The position numbers and the translations under genes were made by a program. The notes under the pieces were generated by a model, which ran no database searches, had not been told where the DNA came from, and saw only the letters and a program-made list of their open reading frames with translations. This document shows, piece after piece, positions 52,559 through 60,284 of a stretch of DNA of 64,000 bases (positions within the stretch are counted from its first letter, which is position 1; each line of letters begins with the position of its first letter). This stretch comes from Blautia glucerasea (GTDB taxonomy: Bacteria; Bacillota; Clostridia; Lachnospirales; Lachnospiraceae), in NCBI RefSeq assembly GCF_020537505.1, contig NZ_JAJBMO010000013.1:31540-95539 (forward strand). The letters run 5' to 3'.

Positions 52559-54424
52559 TTACCGTTTTCCCTTCTGGTATCCACTGCCCTGGCAAGCTTT
52601 TTTAAATTTCCCCTGCCCTGCATTGGAACCATTTCTGTTAAAATTATTTTTCTTTTCGTAGGGGCCTTCTTTCCTGCCTTGTCCGCTATAAGGCAACGCC
52701 GTCTCTTTACTTAAGACGCCAGGCAGAACTCTCTCAATATTAATATCTGTTCTTCCGGAAGCCCATTTCTTTCCAGACACTGTGGTATGGTTTTCTCCAA
52801 ACCAGCGGAATCCCTCTGTAATTGGCTGATTTTTTTGAGCAATATCTTTTGGGTAGGTAACTTCCATATTTTCCGGGACGCTGTCAAAGCATGCTATTTT
52901 ATAAAATTCTGCCTTTGCATGAGAACTAAATTTCGCATCTTCATATGTCACAGCTGCAGCAACTGGAATTTCAGAATAGTCCAGCACACCATCCTCTATT
53001 TCAATTTTCCGCTCCTTTATGCTGGTCACCTTGCAGGAAATGCTGCCAAGCCCCAATGGTTTTCCGCTTCCCAGTTTTAATCCGAGATTTTCACTGCTAC
53101 AGTTTAAAATCCATATCAGCTGATCCAGCTGCGTTTTGGAAATTCCCTCAAAATAGAGTTTTCCCGAAAAAGCAATATTTTCTTTCACCGGTCTTACCGT
53201 CTTATTTAATTTAGACGGCTCTGCCTGGATTATTTTTCCACTCCTGCTATGCCAGTAAAACTTTCTTCCCCGCAGATTTCCCGGTTCTACACTTAATTTA
53301 CCACCCTTTACATGATAATCATAAGTCCAGAATGTAGCTCCAGCCGGTCTTTTCAGATAAAATTCTGTATTGCCAAGCTTCGGCCCGCCAAGGGTCTGTA
53401 ACGTTATTTTATCAGAGAGATAATAAGCATTTGGCTCTCTTTCCTCTGTTACGTATAAATCTGTAAATCGAAGCTTAGAACCCCTGGAATCATCCTTATT
53501 TCCAATATGACCGAACAGCTCACACGCCGGACAGAAATTCTCTGTACACGGTGCAAACTTTCCTGCCAGCATTCCAATGCTGTTATTGGAAGCTTCCTTG
53601 GTAATTGTTGCTGGTGATAAATACACGATTCCATTATCCAAGGTTGAAAAATTCACTGGAAAATACAGCATATCTTTTCCACGAAGAAACTTCTCCAGAT
53701 CTTCCTTATATTCTGTATACGCCTCTTCATTGCTTTTCTTTAATGCAGGCTGATCCAGATAAGAATTCAGAACAGGAAACAGCTTTCTTTCCACTTCATC
53801 TCTGGAAAGGCTAATCCCCTTTTCAAATTTATTTTTCAGGGAAAAAACATGATACCTGGCTTTTTTTACGCCCATTTCCCACTTCAAAAGATAGCCTTTT
53901 CCCTCAATTTCGTCCCCATTCCTATTATCTTCAAATCCTCTGGGTGTCCTGCCTCCAAATGCTTTCTCACCTATAGGGGAAGAAGCTGCACTGCGTAAAA
54001 CGATGGTTCCATCCTCATTTCTGCAAAGCAGTCCGGGATTAAATCTGGTAGGTGTCCTTTTTACAGGGTAGTTTTCACTATTCAGCAGTCCCATACAGGA
54101 ATCTGTCAAAGTTTCATAAACCGTTCTCACCACTCCACGTATTTCACTGCCTGGAATAACCGGAATGTGATATTCTCCCTCATAAGTTCTCCCCTTTTCC
54201 AGCTCTGTATAGGAAAAAAAGTCATAAGACTTATGATCTTCAACAGCTGACGATTCCTTAAATGCTGTCTCTGTACTTGAATTTGGTATAAAAAGAGGGG
54301 TTTTCGTTGTGATACTGTATTCCATCACGCCAGTATGTCTGTCTGTATCGGTATAAGCAGTTGCTTTTTCTGGTGGAAAACTTATGAAATTATATGGATT
54401 CATAAATTTTTCTTTCTCAGCCAT
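52559..54424 (-). CDS. Type III-D RAMP protein, Cas7 with insertion (TIGR03986-like)
   Basis: A 621-residue Cas7-family subunit. The N-terminal RAMP part has YSITTKTPLFIPNSSTETAF and HIPVIPGSEIRGVVRTVYET. A long insertion follows. Then come a cysteine knuckle (APCTENFCPACELFGHIG) and the C-terminal Gly-rich loop LGLKLGSGKPLGLGSISC. The C-terminal tail is basic and Asn/Lys-rich (NNFNRNGSNAGQGKFKKA). The whole matches the CRISPR-associated RAMP family TIGR03986. In the structurally studied III-D variant of cyanobacteria the equivalent is the Cas7-insertion subunit binding the 3' end of the crRNA. GGGAGG lies 10 nt before the ATG. Confidence 0.85.
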   Translation of the reverse strand: MAEKEKFMNPYNFISFPPEKATAYTDTDRHTGVMEYSITTKTPLFIPNSSTETAFKESSAVEDHKSYDFFSYTELEKGRTYEGEYHIPVIPGSEIRGVVRTVYETLTDSCMGLLNSENYPVKRTPTRFNPGLLCRNEDGTIVLRSAASSPIGEKAFGGRTPRGFEDNRNGDEIEGKGYLLKWEMGVKKARYHVFSLKNKFEKGISLSRDEVERKLFPVLNSYLDQPALKKSNEEAYTEYKEDLEKFLRGKDMLYFPVNFSTLDNGIVYLSPATITKEASNNSIGMLAGKFAPCTENFCPACELFGHIGNKDDSRGSKLRFTDLYVTEEREPNAYYLSDKITLQTLGGPKLGNTEFYLKRPAGATFWTYDYHVKGGKLSVEPGNLRGRKFYWHSRSGKIIQAEPSKLNKTVRPVKENIAFSGKLYFEGISKTQLDQLIWILNCSSENLGLKLGSGKPLGLGSISCKVTSIKERKIEIEDGVLDYSEIPVAAAVTYEDAKFSSHAKAEFYKIACFDSVPENMEVTYPKDIAQKNQPITEGFRWFGENHTTVSGKKWASGRTDINIERVLPGVLSKETALPYSGQGRKEGPYEKKNNFNRNGSNAGQGKFKKACQGSGYQKGKR

Positions 54425-54426
54425 CC

Positions 54427-54798
54427 CTATTCCACCTCCCTTAATCTGTAGTTTCCGATCCGCATAAGGTCGTTCTCATCATAAGTAATATAATTTATAA
54501 CTTCCACAAAACCGGAATCGTTATCCGGTTTTTCTTTCTTACTTCCCAAAGTCAGGATCTTCTCGGTATAAACATCCTGATGTTCTACAGTCTCATCACT
54601 GATAAGGGCTTCGATTTCCCCTTTTCTTGTTTTGATATAGCGGTACTCCCTGTCAGCATCAAATAAATGAAGCTCCAGAAGCTTTTCCTCCAGATGTACA
54701 TCTTCCAGAAGCTCTTCTTTTGTATACTTTTCATATTTTACCTTATCTGTATATAAGGCATACATGGTTCCCTTTTCCGGTATATTTGAAAGCTTCAT
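54427..54798 (-). CDS. csx19: Type III-D CRISPR-associated protein Csx19-like
   Basis: A 123-residue acidic protein starting MKLSNIPEKGTMYALYTDKV and containing DREYRYIKTRKGEIEALISD. Its size, acidity and position between the two Cas7 genes fit Csx19 (TIGR03984-like), a small subunit specific to III-D complexes. The sequence similarity alone is weak. The start is taken as the ATG at 54798 with GAGG 8 nt upstream; the ATG at 54804 that overlaps the preceding stop (TGATGG) is an alternative. Confidence 0.65.
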   Translation of the reverse strand: MKLSNIPEKGTMYALYTDKVKYEKYTKEELLEDVHLEEKLLELHLFDADREYRYIKTRKGEIEALISDETVEHQDVYTEKILTLGSKKEKPDNDSGFVEVINYITYDENDLMRIGNYRLREVE

Positions 54799-54803
54799 CT
54801 CCA

Positions 54804-56096
54804 TCACCTCATCTCTGCACAAAGACCTTTAAAGGCTTCTGCTATAAGTTCATTTTCCCGTCCGTTTTGCCCATCTATGGTGATGGAACCTCCTGATGAG
54901 AAAGTTCCTCTTCCAACTGCAGTCTGTCCGCCCACAGCCAGATAACCTTTCTGCAGATCCTTTAATGCCAGAAGCAGAATTCCAATCATCCATTTGCCAT
55001 CTTCCGGATTTTTTCCTTTACGTACTGCCAGCTTCAGGCTAAAATGCCCATCCACATAAGTTTTTTCTTTATACAAAGCCCCATCCCGGACTGCGGATTC
55101 AAAACGGCTGATTCCAGTACGGACCATCGTAAGAGGCTTCGCCTCCTCTATTTCTGCTTCACTGATTATGATGGCAGATACGTGCCCTTCTTGATCCGAC
55201 GCATCTCCAAACATTCTTTTTGCAATTTTTTCTGCACCTGCGGGAAGCTTCCCCCCATCACCAGCCAATTCTTCAAGGATCTGTGTGACCCTGTGACGGA
55301 TAGCGCCTGCAAAGCTGCTGCCCGGAATAACTGGTACTCCATTTGACGTAAGATGTACAAAGTCAGGCTCATTTTTCTTAGCCGCATACTGCCGGATGCT
55401 GATACCGCCCTTCATCACAAGCGGCACCTCAATATGTACCATTCTGTCCGTATCCTCATCCTTCCCCTGCAGCCAGCTTTCAAGCTCATCCGCTGCATTT
55501 TCCCAGGAGGAAGCTTGATAGGCATCTGCATATTTCAGATAATTTTCCCTGTCATAAGTCTTAGAAGCCAGCTTCACAATCTTAAATACGCCAAAACCTC
55601 TTGTCTTTTTCCGTCCAAGGCGGATTTCGCCCTTCTGAATTCCCCGAAAAACAACAGACAGCTGTTTTTTCAACGCTTCTTCCTCGTCTGCCTCACGGAC
55701 TACAAGCTCCAGATAGAAATGTCCATTCAGGCCAGTCTCCACAATCTCCATATCATATTTGCAGCCGGCTATGGCCGCTTTATTTTGGTTCAATCCGACG
55801 CCATCCCGAACTCCCCATACTGGTGCTTCATCAAAAGTCAGATCTGAAATAAAAAGCGGGCTCATTTTTCCCTGGGTATCATTGGCAGAATATCCGAACA
55901 AATCCCATTCATTCTCTTTTTCCCCGATATAAGAACGCATTGCTCCTGCAAGAGAGGTTCCCGGTACAAAGGGATTCCCCTCAAAATCACGCAGTACATC
56001 TGCATCCGTCCATTCTTCCTCGCCGGAAGCCACATTAAGCGGAGACTCCAGCTGAATCTGAATATAAAAAACCTGACGTTTTAATACAGCTTTCAT
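54804..56096 (-). CDS. Type III-D RAMP protein, tandem Cas7 (Cas7-2x)
   Basis: A 430-residue fusion of two Csm3-like Cas7 domains. Domain 1 (1-205) has SPLNVASGEEEWTDADVLRD, then FVPGTSLAGAMRSY and the Gly-rich loop RLGRKKTRGFGVFK. Domain 2 (220-425) has VPLVMKGGISIRQYAAKKNE, PDFVHL, VIPGSSFAGAIRHR, and LAVGGQTAVGRGTFSSGG. By alignment with Csm3, D33 (or D31) and D245 are the candidate target-RNA-cleaving aspartates. Such Cas7-2x proteins are known in the III-D variant close to the ancestor of single-protein III-E effectors. The ATG overlaps the upstream stop by one base. Confidence 0.88.
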   Translation of the reverse strand: MKAVLKRQVFYIQIQLESPLNVASGEEEWTDADVLRDFEGNPFVPGTSLAGAMRSYIGEKENEWDLFGYSANDTQGKMSPLFISDLTFDEAPVWGVRDGVGLNQNKAAIAGCKYDMEIVETGLNGHFYLELVVREADEEEALKKQLSVVFRGIQKGEIRLGRKKTRGFGVFKIVKLASKTYDRENYLKYADAYQASSWENAADELESWLQGKDEDTDRMVHIEVPLVMKGGISIRQYAAKKNEPDFVHLTSNGVPVIPGSSFAGAIRHRVTQILEELAGDGGKLPAGAEKIAKRMFGDASDQEGHVSAIIISEAEIEEAKPLTMVRTGISRFESAVRDGALYKEKTYVDGHFSLKLAVRKGKNPEDGKWMIGILLLALKDLQKGYLAVGGQTAVGRGTFSSGGSITIDGQNGRENELIAEAFKGLCAEMR

Positions 56097-58189
56097 TACT
56101 TACCGTCTCCTTTCTTCTGGTGGGTTTTTGCAAAGTATTTCAGTTCTGCCAGATAATCATTATAAACCTTCTGGAAAAGCTGTTCCTCTGACAGTTCATT
56201 ATCAAAGCTGCCAAATTCCTTCCCCATCCGCTCCTGTGCAAGCTTTCCAATTTCGGATGGTTTCACAATATCTATCAGATATTTGCAAAGGCTGTTTTTG
56301 CTTTCCTTTTCAATTCCGGCAACCTCTTTTTCCATATCTTCATAGGTATGTTCCGTTCGAAAAAGCACTCTTAATTTTGCCACGGCAGCATTCAGGCCAT
56401 CCAGTTTCTTCTCATCTGTAGGTTTCCGCTTCTCAAAGGTTTCCCGTACCGCCATCTTTATCTGTTTCTCAAATTCATCCTGAAGAAGTTCCCGCAAAAT
56501 TCCCGTAGGATCCTCCTGCATTGCTTCTGTCTTCCCAGCTTCCTGCATTTTTTTCACAATTACATCAGAAGTATTGGCCGGTTCTTTTACCAGAAGCTCT
56601 CCATATCCTTCAAAAACACGTTCTCCGGCAAATTTTTCATTCAAAAGGCCTATGTCAAATCCCTGTTCAGATTCCAGAAGGAAGGAGCTTCCTTTTGCCA
56701 GGGCATATGCAGCTGGTTTCCGCCTTTGCCAGGTAACATTATATCCACCAATGGTACTAAACTGAATGTATGGCTTTTCCAGGCAAAGATCTTTGGTTCC
56801 GGTCATTTCGCGCAGGTTCTTTTCCAGTACACGGATATCTGTGGTCAGCATTCCCTGGTCATTATAGAGAAGTACATCTGCTCCCAATGTAAGAACTGCC
56901 TTCTTCACTGTTTTATGTTCTTCCTTTATCTGTTCTACAGAATCCAGGGTAAAATCAACTGCTCCAAATTCACTGGAGCGTCCATATCCCATCCGGATTT
57001 CATCCATGGCTTCAACAGCCTGCAGGATCTGCTGTGCCTGCTCTTTATCCGCATATATAAAGCCTTTAAAGCTCTGGTTCGGCGAAATTGCGGCAAGCTG
57101 GTAAAAGCTGGAGCCGTCCAGCCCAGTGGCTCTCCCCACAGATTTATCAGACGGGCGCTGATGGTGATAGCTGATTTCGGTCTCCACATCAGCAATCCTG
57201 CCGCTTTGATCCATATAGCGGATGTTTGCAGGTGCCATCTGTTTTCCCTTAATTTCGGCCGGATCTGTGAGCAGCATATCTTTTATTCTCATCTCACCAT
57301 TTTCATCGTAACGCTGGTCCTTCACTTTTTGTAATGAAATCCGTCCCGGAACGCACCGTTCTTTTCCATTTGCAATATAGGCATTGGAAACGATCAGTTC
57401 ATCTGCTGCCATCAGTTTCTCATATCCTTCCGGCTTTAGTGCACCAGCGATCAGTCCAAGGACCTTGCTTCCTGCAACATAATCCTCTGTGACCGCCTGA
57501 TTTCCCTGTGCGGATTTACAGATCATAGCGCTTTTCAGACGAATTGTATAAGGAATCCTGTTTTGTTCTCCAAGCTGGTCCACTTTAAATAATACATGAC
57601 AGTTCTTTTGCTGGTTCCCAGCCTTTTCAGATAATTTCATTTCCACCAGCCCAAGACCTCTTGTTCTTGCCATTCCCATATGTTTCACCAGGGAAACAGC
57701 CTGTTCCAGAATTTTGGGTTCAGAAACACGCTTCGTCCAATTACATTCAGCGGTGAAAGTAAGCCCTTTTTTTACAACGCGGATACGCCTCAGGGAATTG
57801 TCCTTTGCAACACCGGTTTCGGGATCAACAGCCGTCTGGGTGCGCATATAGGTATACCGGTTCAGCACATTCTGCGGGCTTTTCAGACCTGTATGTTTGC
57901 ATTTTTGCAAGGTTTCCACTACCTGGCTGTATTTTTCAATATATGCGTTTGACAAAGAAAAAGCGGAATTCTGGTTTCCTTCTTTTCCAAATATTTCATC
58001 GATCTGACTGGTGCCGATGCCAAGGTCTGCCATTTCCTCCGCAGCTTCCCGGATACAGCCTTTGATCCTTTTTGCCGGAATATAAGGAATTCCGTTTTCG
58101 TCGTACACCACATCTGTGTCAACCACACTATTATATGTATCGCCGGAATATGTACAAAGATCACTGAGAAGTTTGATCGTCAGCTTCAT
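56096..58189 (-). CDS. csx10: Type III-D Csx10-like fusion, Cas7-Cas5-Cas11 type
   Basis: A 697-residue protein. Residues 1-200 form a Cas7-like RAMP domain: MKLTIKLLSDLCTYSGDTYN, SVVDTDVVYDENGIPYIPAK (candidate catalytic D26) and the loop KHMGMARTRGLGLVEMKL. Residues 205-510 form a second RAMP, Cas5/Csx10-like, with YVAGSKVLGLIAGALKPEGY and RMGYGRSSEFGAVDF. Residues about 525-697 are all-helical and charged (LRELLQDEFEKQIKMAVRET onward), the place and shape of a fused Cas11. Ordinary Csx10 is shorter. This three-part layout is the hallmark of the III-D variant (III-Dv). It starts one base after the cas10 stop. Confidence 0.8.
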   Translation of the reverse strand: MKLTIKLLSDLCTYSGDTYNSVVDTDVVYDENGIPYIPAKRIKGCIREAAEEMADLGIGTSQIDEIFGKEGNQNSAFSLSNAYIEKYSQVVETLQKCKHTGLKSPQNVLNRYTYMRTQTAVDPETGVAKDNSLRRIRVVKKGLTFTAECNWTKRVSEPKILEQAVSLVKHMGMARTRGLGLVEMKLSEKAGNQQKNCHVLFKVDQLGEQNRIPYTIRLKSAMICKSAQGNQAVTEDYVAGSKVLGLIAGALKPEGYEKLMAADELIVSNAYIANGKERCVPGRISLQKVKDQRYDENGEMRIKDMLLTDPAEIKGKQMAPANIRYMDQSGRIADVETEISYHHQRPSDKSVGRATGLDGSSFYQLAAISPNQSFKGFIYADKEQAQQILQAVEAMDEIRMGYGRSSEFGAVDFTLDSVEQIKEEHKTVKKAVLTLGADVLLYNDQGMLTTDIRVLEKNLREMTGTKDLCLEKPYIQFSTIGGYNVTWQRRKPAAYALAKGSSFLLESEQGFDIGLLNEKFAGERVFEGYGELLVKEPANTSDVIVKKMQEAGKTEAMQEDPTGILRELLQDEFEKQIKMAVRETFEKRKPTDEKKLDGLNAAVAKLRVLFRTEHTYEDMEKEVAGIEKESKNSLCKYLIDIVKPSEIGKLAQERMGKEFGSFDNELSEEQLFQKVYNDYLAELKYFAKTHQKKGDGK

Positions 58190-59710
58190 TTATTCATCCT
58201 CCTTTATCAGCCAGTCCATAATTTCCAGGGCATCGTACCAGATTGCTGCATCCTTCCTTGCTTCTTTCATCCCCGAATATCCTCTGGATTCCAGAAAAGA
58301 AAGTTCACCATCAAGCTCCGCATCCCCCATTGGAATGGTATCACGCAGTTTCTTCGCTTTACTTCTTGCCATTGGCGCTTCCTGGGACTTTTCTCCCTGT
58401 GCAAAATATTTCAGCCAATAGATCAGCCTGGAAATATCATAGCAGTCATTTTTCCCGTTCATATTCCACTTATCCGCTTCGAAGGGAACGTAATATGGAC
58501 GGAAAATAAAAGCTTTTCCATCTGCCATGTAATGACGGTCGCGATAAGCGTCCAGCTGGGAAGCCCGGATATTTGTACAGATCTGGTAATCCATAAAATT
58601 ACCAACCTTTCCGCCATCCCCTCTGCATTCGTTTTGTTTCGCACGTTTCTTTGCACTTTCACAGCATGCCTCTGCAACCTGGTATGCATCCGAAAATGGG
58701 AAATGACTGTTAAAAAATGCAATTCCTCCACATGCTGAAAACTCTCCTTTTTTGCTGATATTTTCCAGGAAAAATTTTACAGCCGGGATGGCAAGCCTGG
58801 CATTGCAGACAAAGGTAATGTCATCGCCGGCAACGATAATCTCTCTATACAATTTATGCTTTCCGGCTTCTTTTATCTTTGGGGTAAGAGCGTCCATGCA
58901 GGCTTTCATTTCCTCTACTGTTTCTCTGAAATTCCCGGAAATACGAAGAGACAGCTGGCGCATTTTTGCAATTGCGTCTTCATATCCCACGGTTTCTTCC
59001 ATTTCTTTTCGAATGGTATTTCCCATACTGTTTCCATCAATATGGAACACAGCCAAAGTACTGCTGTTTCCTTTTTCAGTTACCATATTATCAAATATTT
59101 TTTCATCTTCCTGTTTCGGGAATGCTGTTCTTTTCAGGATTGCTTCTGTGGAATAGTAATTGCCGTCTGTATCCTTCCTGGTCAACGGTAAACCGGTAAT
59201 GGAATCTGCTGCCATAAAGGGCATCGCACCCATAGGCATGTTCAGCGGCATACTGGCTTTTATTTCCCGCATCCTGTTATTGATTGCTTCATAGTCTTCC
59301 ATGTAGCTGTCAGTTTTTGGAACCACTGCAACAGCCAGATTCAGGGAGTAGGTCCGGTCTAACAGGTATTTTGCAAGAAAACGGTTTACCTTCTCGCATT
59401 CCCCTCCCTGACGGAACAAGACATAGGCATTTCCACCGCCAATGAACAGGATCTGCATTTCAACCTCCGGATGTTCCAGAAATGCCTTCGGATCATCTTT
59501 TGTCCAGTCCATCATATATCCGGACATTGTTTCATCTTCGCCCGCTTTCTGCGAATCCACATATGCCTGCAGCCCATCGGTGATAATCTTCTCTACCAGC
59601 GCAGATGCACCTACAATTTCTTTGGCTGCATTACTTTTGAAAATGTAACTTTGAATTCCTCTGACATCATACATTGCCAGAACCTGCTGCTCCAGTAATT
59701 CCGGTCTCAT
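58190..59710 (-). CDS. cas10: Type III CRISPR effector Cas10, compact
   Basis: A 506-residue Cas10. It starts directly with the first palm domain (VLAMYDVRGIQSYIFKSNAA), so the N-terminal HD nuclease domain is missing. The second palm contains LAVFHIDGNSMGNTIRKEM (D225 as metal ligand) and the cyclase motif EIIVAGDDITFV, that is AGDD at 294-297 in place of GGDD. The two catalytic aspartates are kept, so cyclic oligoadenylate synthesis is probable and would feed the CARF protein next door. With no HD domain, DNA cleavage by Cas10 is not expected. AGGAGG precedes the ATG. Confidence 0.88.
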   Translation of the reverse strand: MRPELLEQQVLAMYDVRGIQSYIFKSNAAKEIVGASALVEKIITDGLQAYVDSQKAGEDETMSGYMMDWTKDDPKAFLEHPEVEMQILFIGGGNAYVLFRQGGECEKVNRFLAKYLLDRTYSLNLAVAVVPKTDSYMEDYEAINNRMREIKASMPLNMPMGAMPFMAADSITGLPLTRKDTDGNYYSTEAILKRTAFPKQEDEKIFDNMVTEKGNSSTLAVFHIDGNSMGNTIRKEMEETVGYEDAIAKMRQLSLRISGNFRETVEEMKACMDALTPKIKEAGKHKLYREIIVAGDDITFVCNARLAIPAVKFFLENISKKGEFSACGGIAFFNSHFPFSDAYQVAEACCESAKKRAKQNECRGDGGKVGNFMDYQICTNIRASQLDAYRDRHYMADGKAFIFRPYYVPFEADKWNMNGKNDCYDISRLIYWLKYFAQGEKSQEAPMARSKAKKLRDTIPMGDAELDGELSFLESRGYSGMKEARKDAAIWYDALEIMDWLIKEDE

Positions 59711-59731
59711 GGCTTTTCCTCCTGATTTCTT

Positions 59732-60097
59732 TTAGTATTCTCTGAATCCCTGAAAAACAAATACTGCTTCTTTGTGTACAGTGCCGTCTTTTTCCACATG
59801 TTCTACAGCATGTCTTTCCGAACAGCTTGCCAGTACCCTGATTCCGCTTTTCTTCAGCTTCTGCACGATCCTGAAACAGACTACAAATTCTCCCATACAC
59901 ATAACTGCAGCCGGTTTCTTTGCCAGTATTTCTGCCGTAGTCTGCTGGGCAAGTTCTTCCAGCTGCATATCCGTCAGATCACATGCCACCGCCGGAAACG
60001 GTATGTCAGCTATTTTCCCATACTGCTCCGCTGCTTCTCTTTGCGCAGCGGACCATTTTGCAGAGGGATGATTTGAACAATTAACAAATATTTTCAC
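59732..60097 (-). CDS. Small CRISPR-linked Rossmann-like protein, candidate ring nuclease
   Basis: A 121-residue protein, starting KIFVNCSNHPSAKWSAAQRE after a GTG codon. It contains IADIPFPAVACDLTDMQLEE, AAVMCMGEFVVCFRIVQKLK and VLASCSERHAVEH, a compact alternating strand/helix pattern. Size, fold pattern and position as first gene of the cas10 operon suggest a Csx15/Csx20-type ring nuclease that degrades cyclic oligoadenylate, but I cannot name the family with certainty. The start is the GTG at 60097 with AGGAG 5 nt upstream, not the ATG at 60115. Its promoter lies at 60146-60174. Confidence 0.55.
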   Translation of the reverse strand: MKIFVNCSNHPSAKWSAAQREAAEQYGKIADIPFPAVACDLTDMQLEELAQQTTAEILAKKPAAVMCMGEFVVCFRIVQKLKKSGIRVLASCSERHAVEHVEKDGTVHKEAVFVFQGFREY

Positions 60098-60131
60098 AAA
60101 AACTCCTCTCACCATACAATATGCACTAAAT

Positions 60132-60174
60132 TAGTTATAGAAATAACTATACGATATTCACTTTGCTATTTCAA
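60132..60174 (-). promoter_or_regulatory. Promoter and operator-like palindrome of the cas operon
   Basis: TTGAAA (60169-60174), 17-bp spacer, TATAGT (60146-60151) on the minus strand. The palindrome TAGTTAT-AGAA-ATAACTA (about 60132-60149) covers the -10 and the transcription start. A second palindrome ACAAAT-ATACTA-ATTTGT lies near 60256 before the divergent CARF gene. Confidence 0.7.
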
Positions 60175-60284
60175 TATTATCCGTTATATTTTCTGTTTTT
60201 TATGCTTTTCGTTTCTTTTATTGTGCATTTTTTGGAAATATGATACACTTTTACAAATATACTAATTTGTGAGGTGGTACTATC

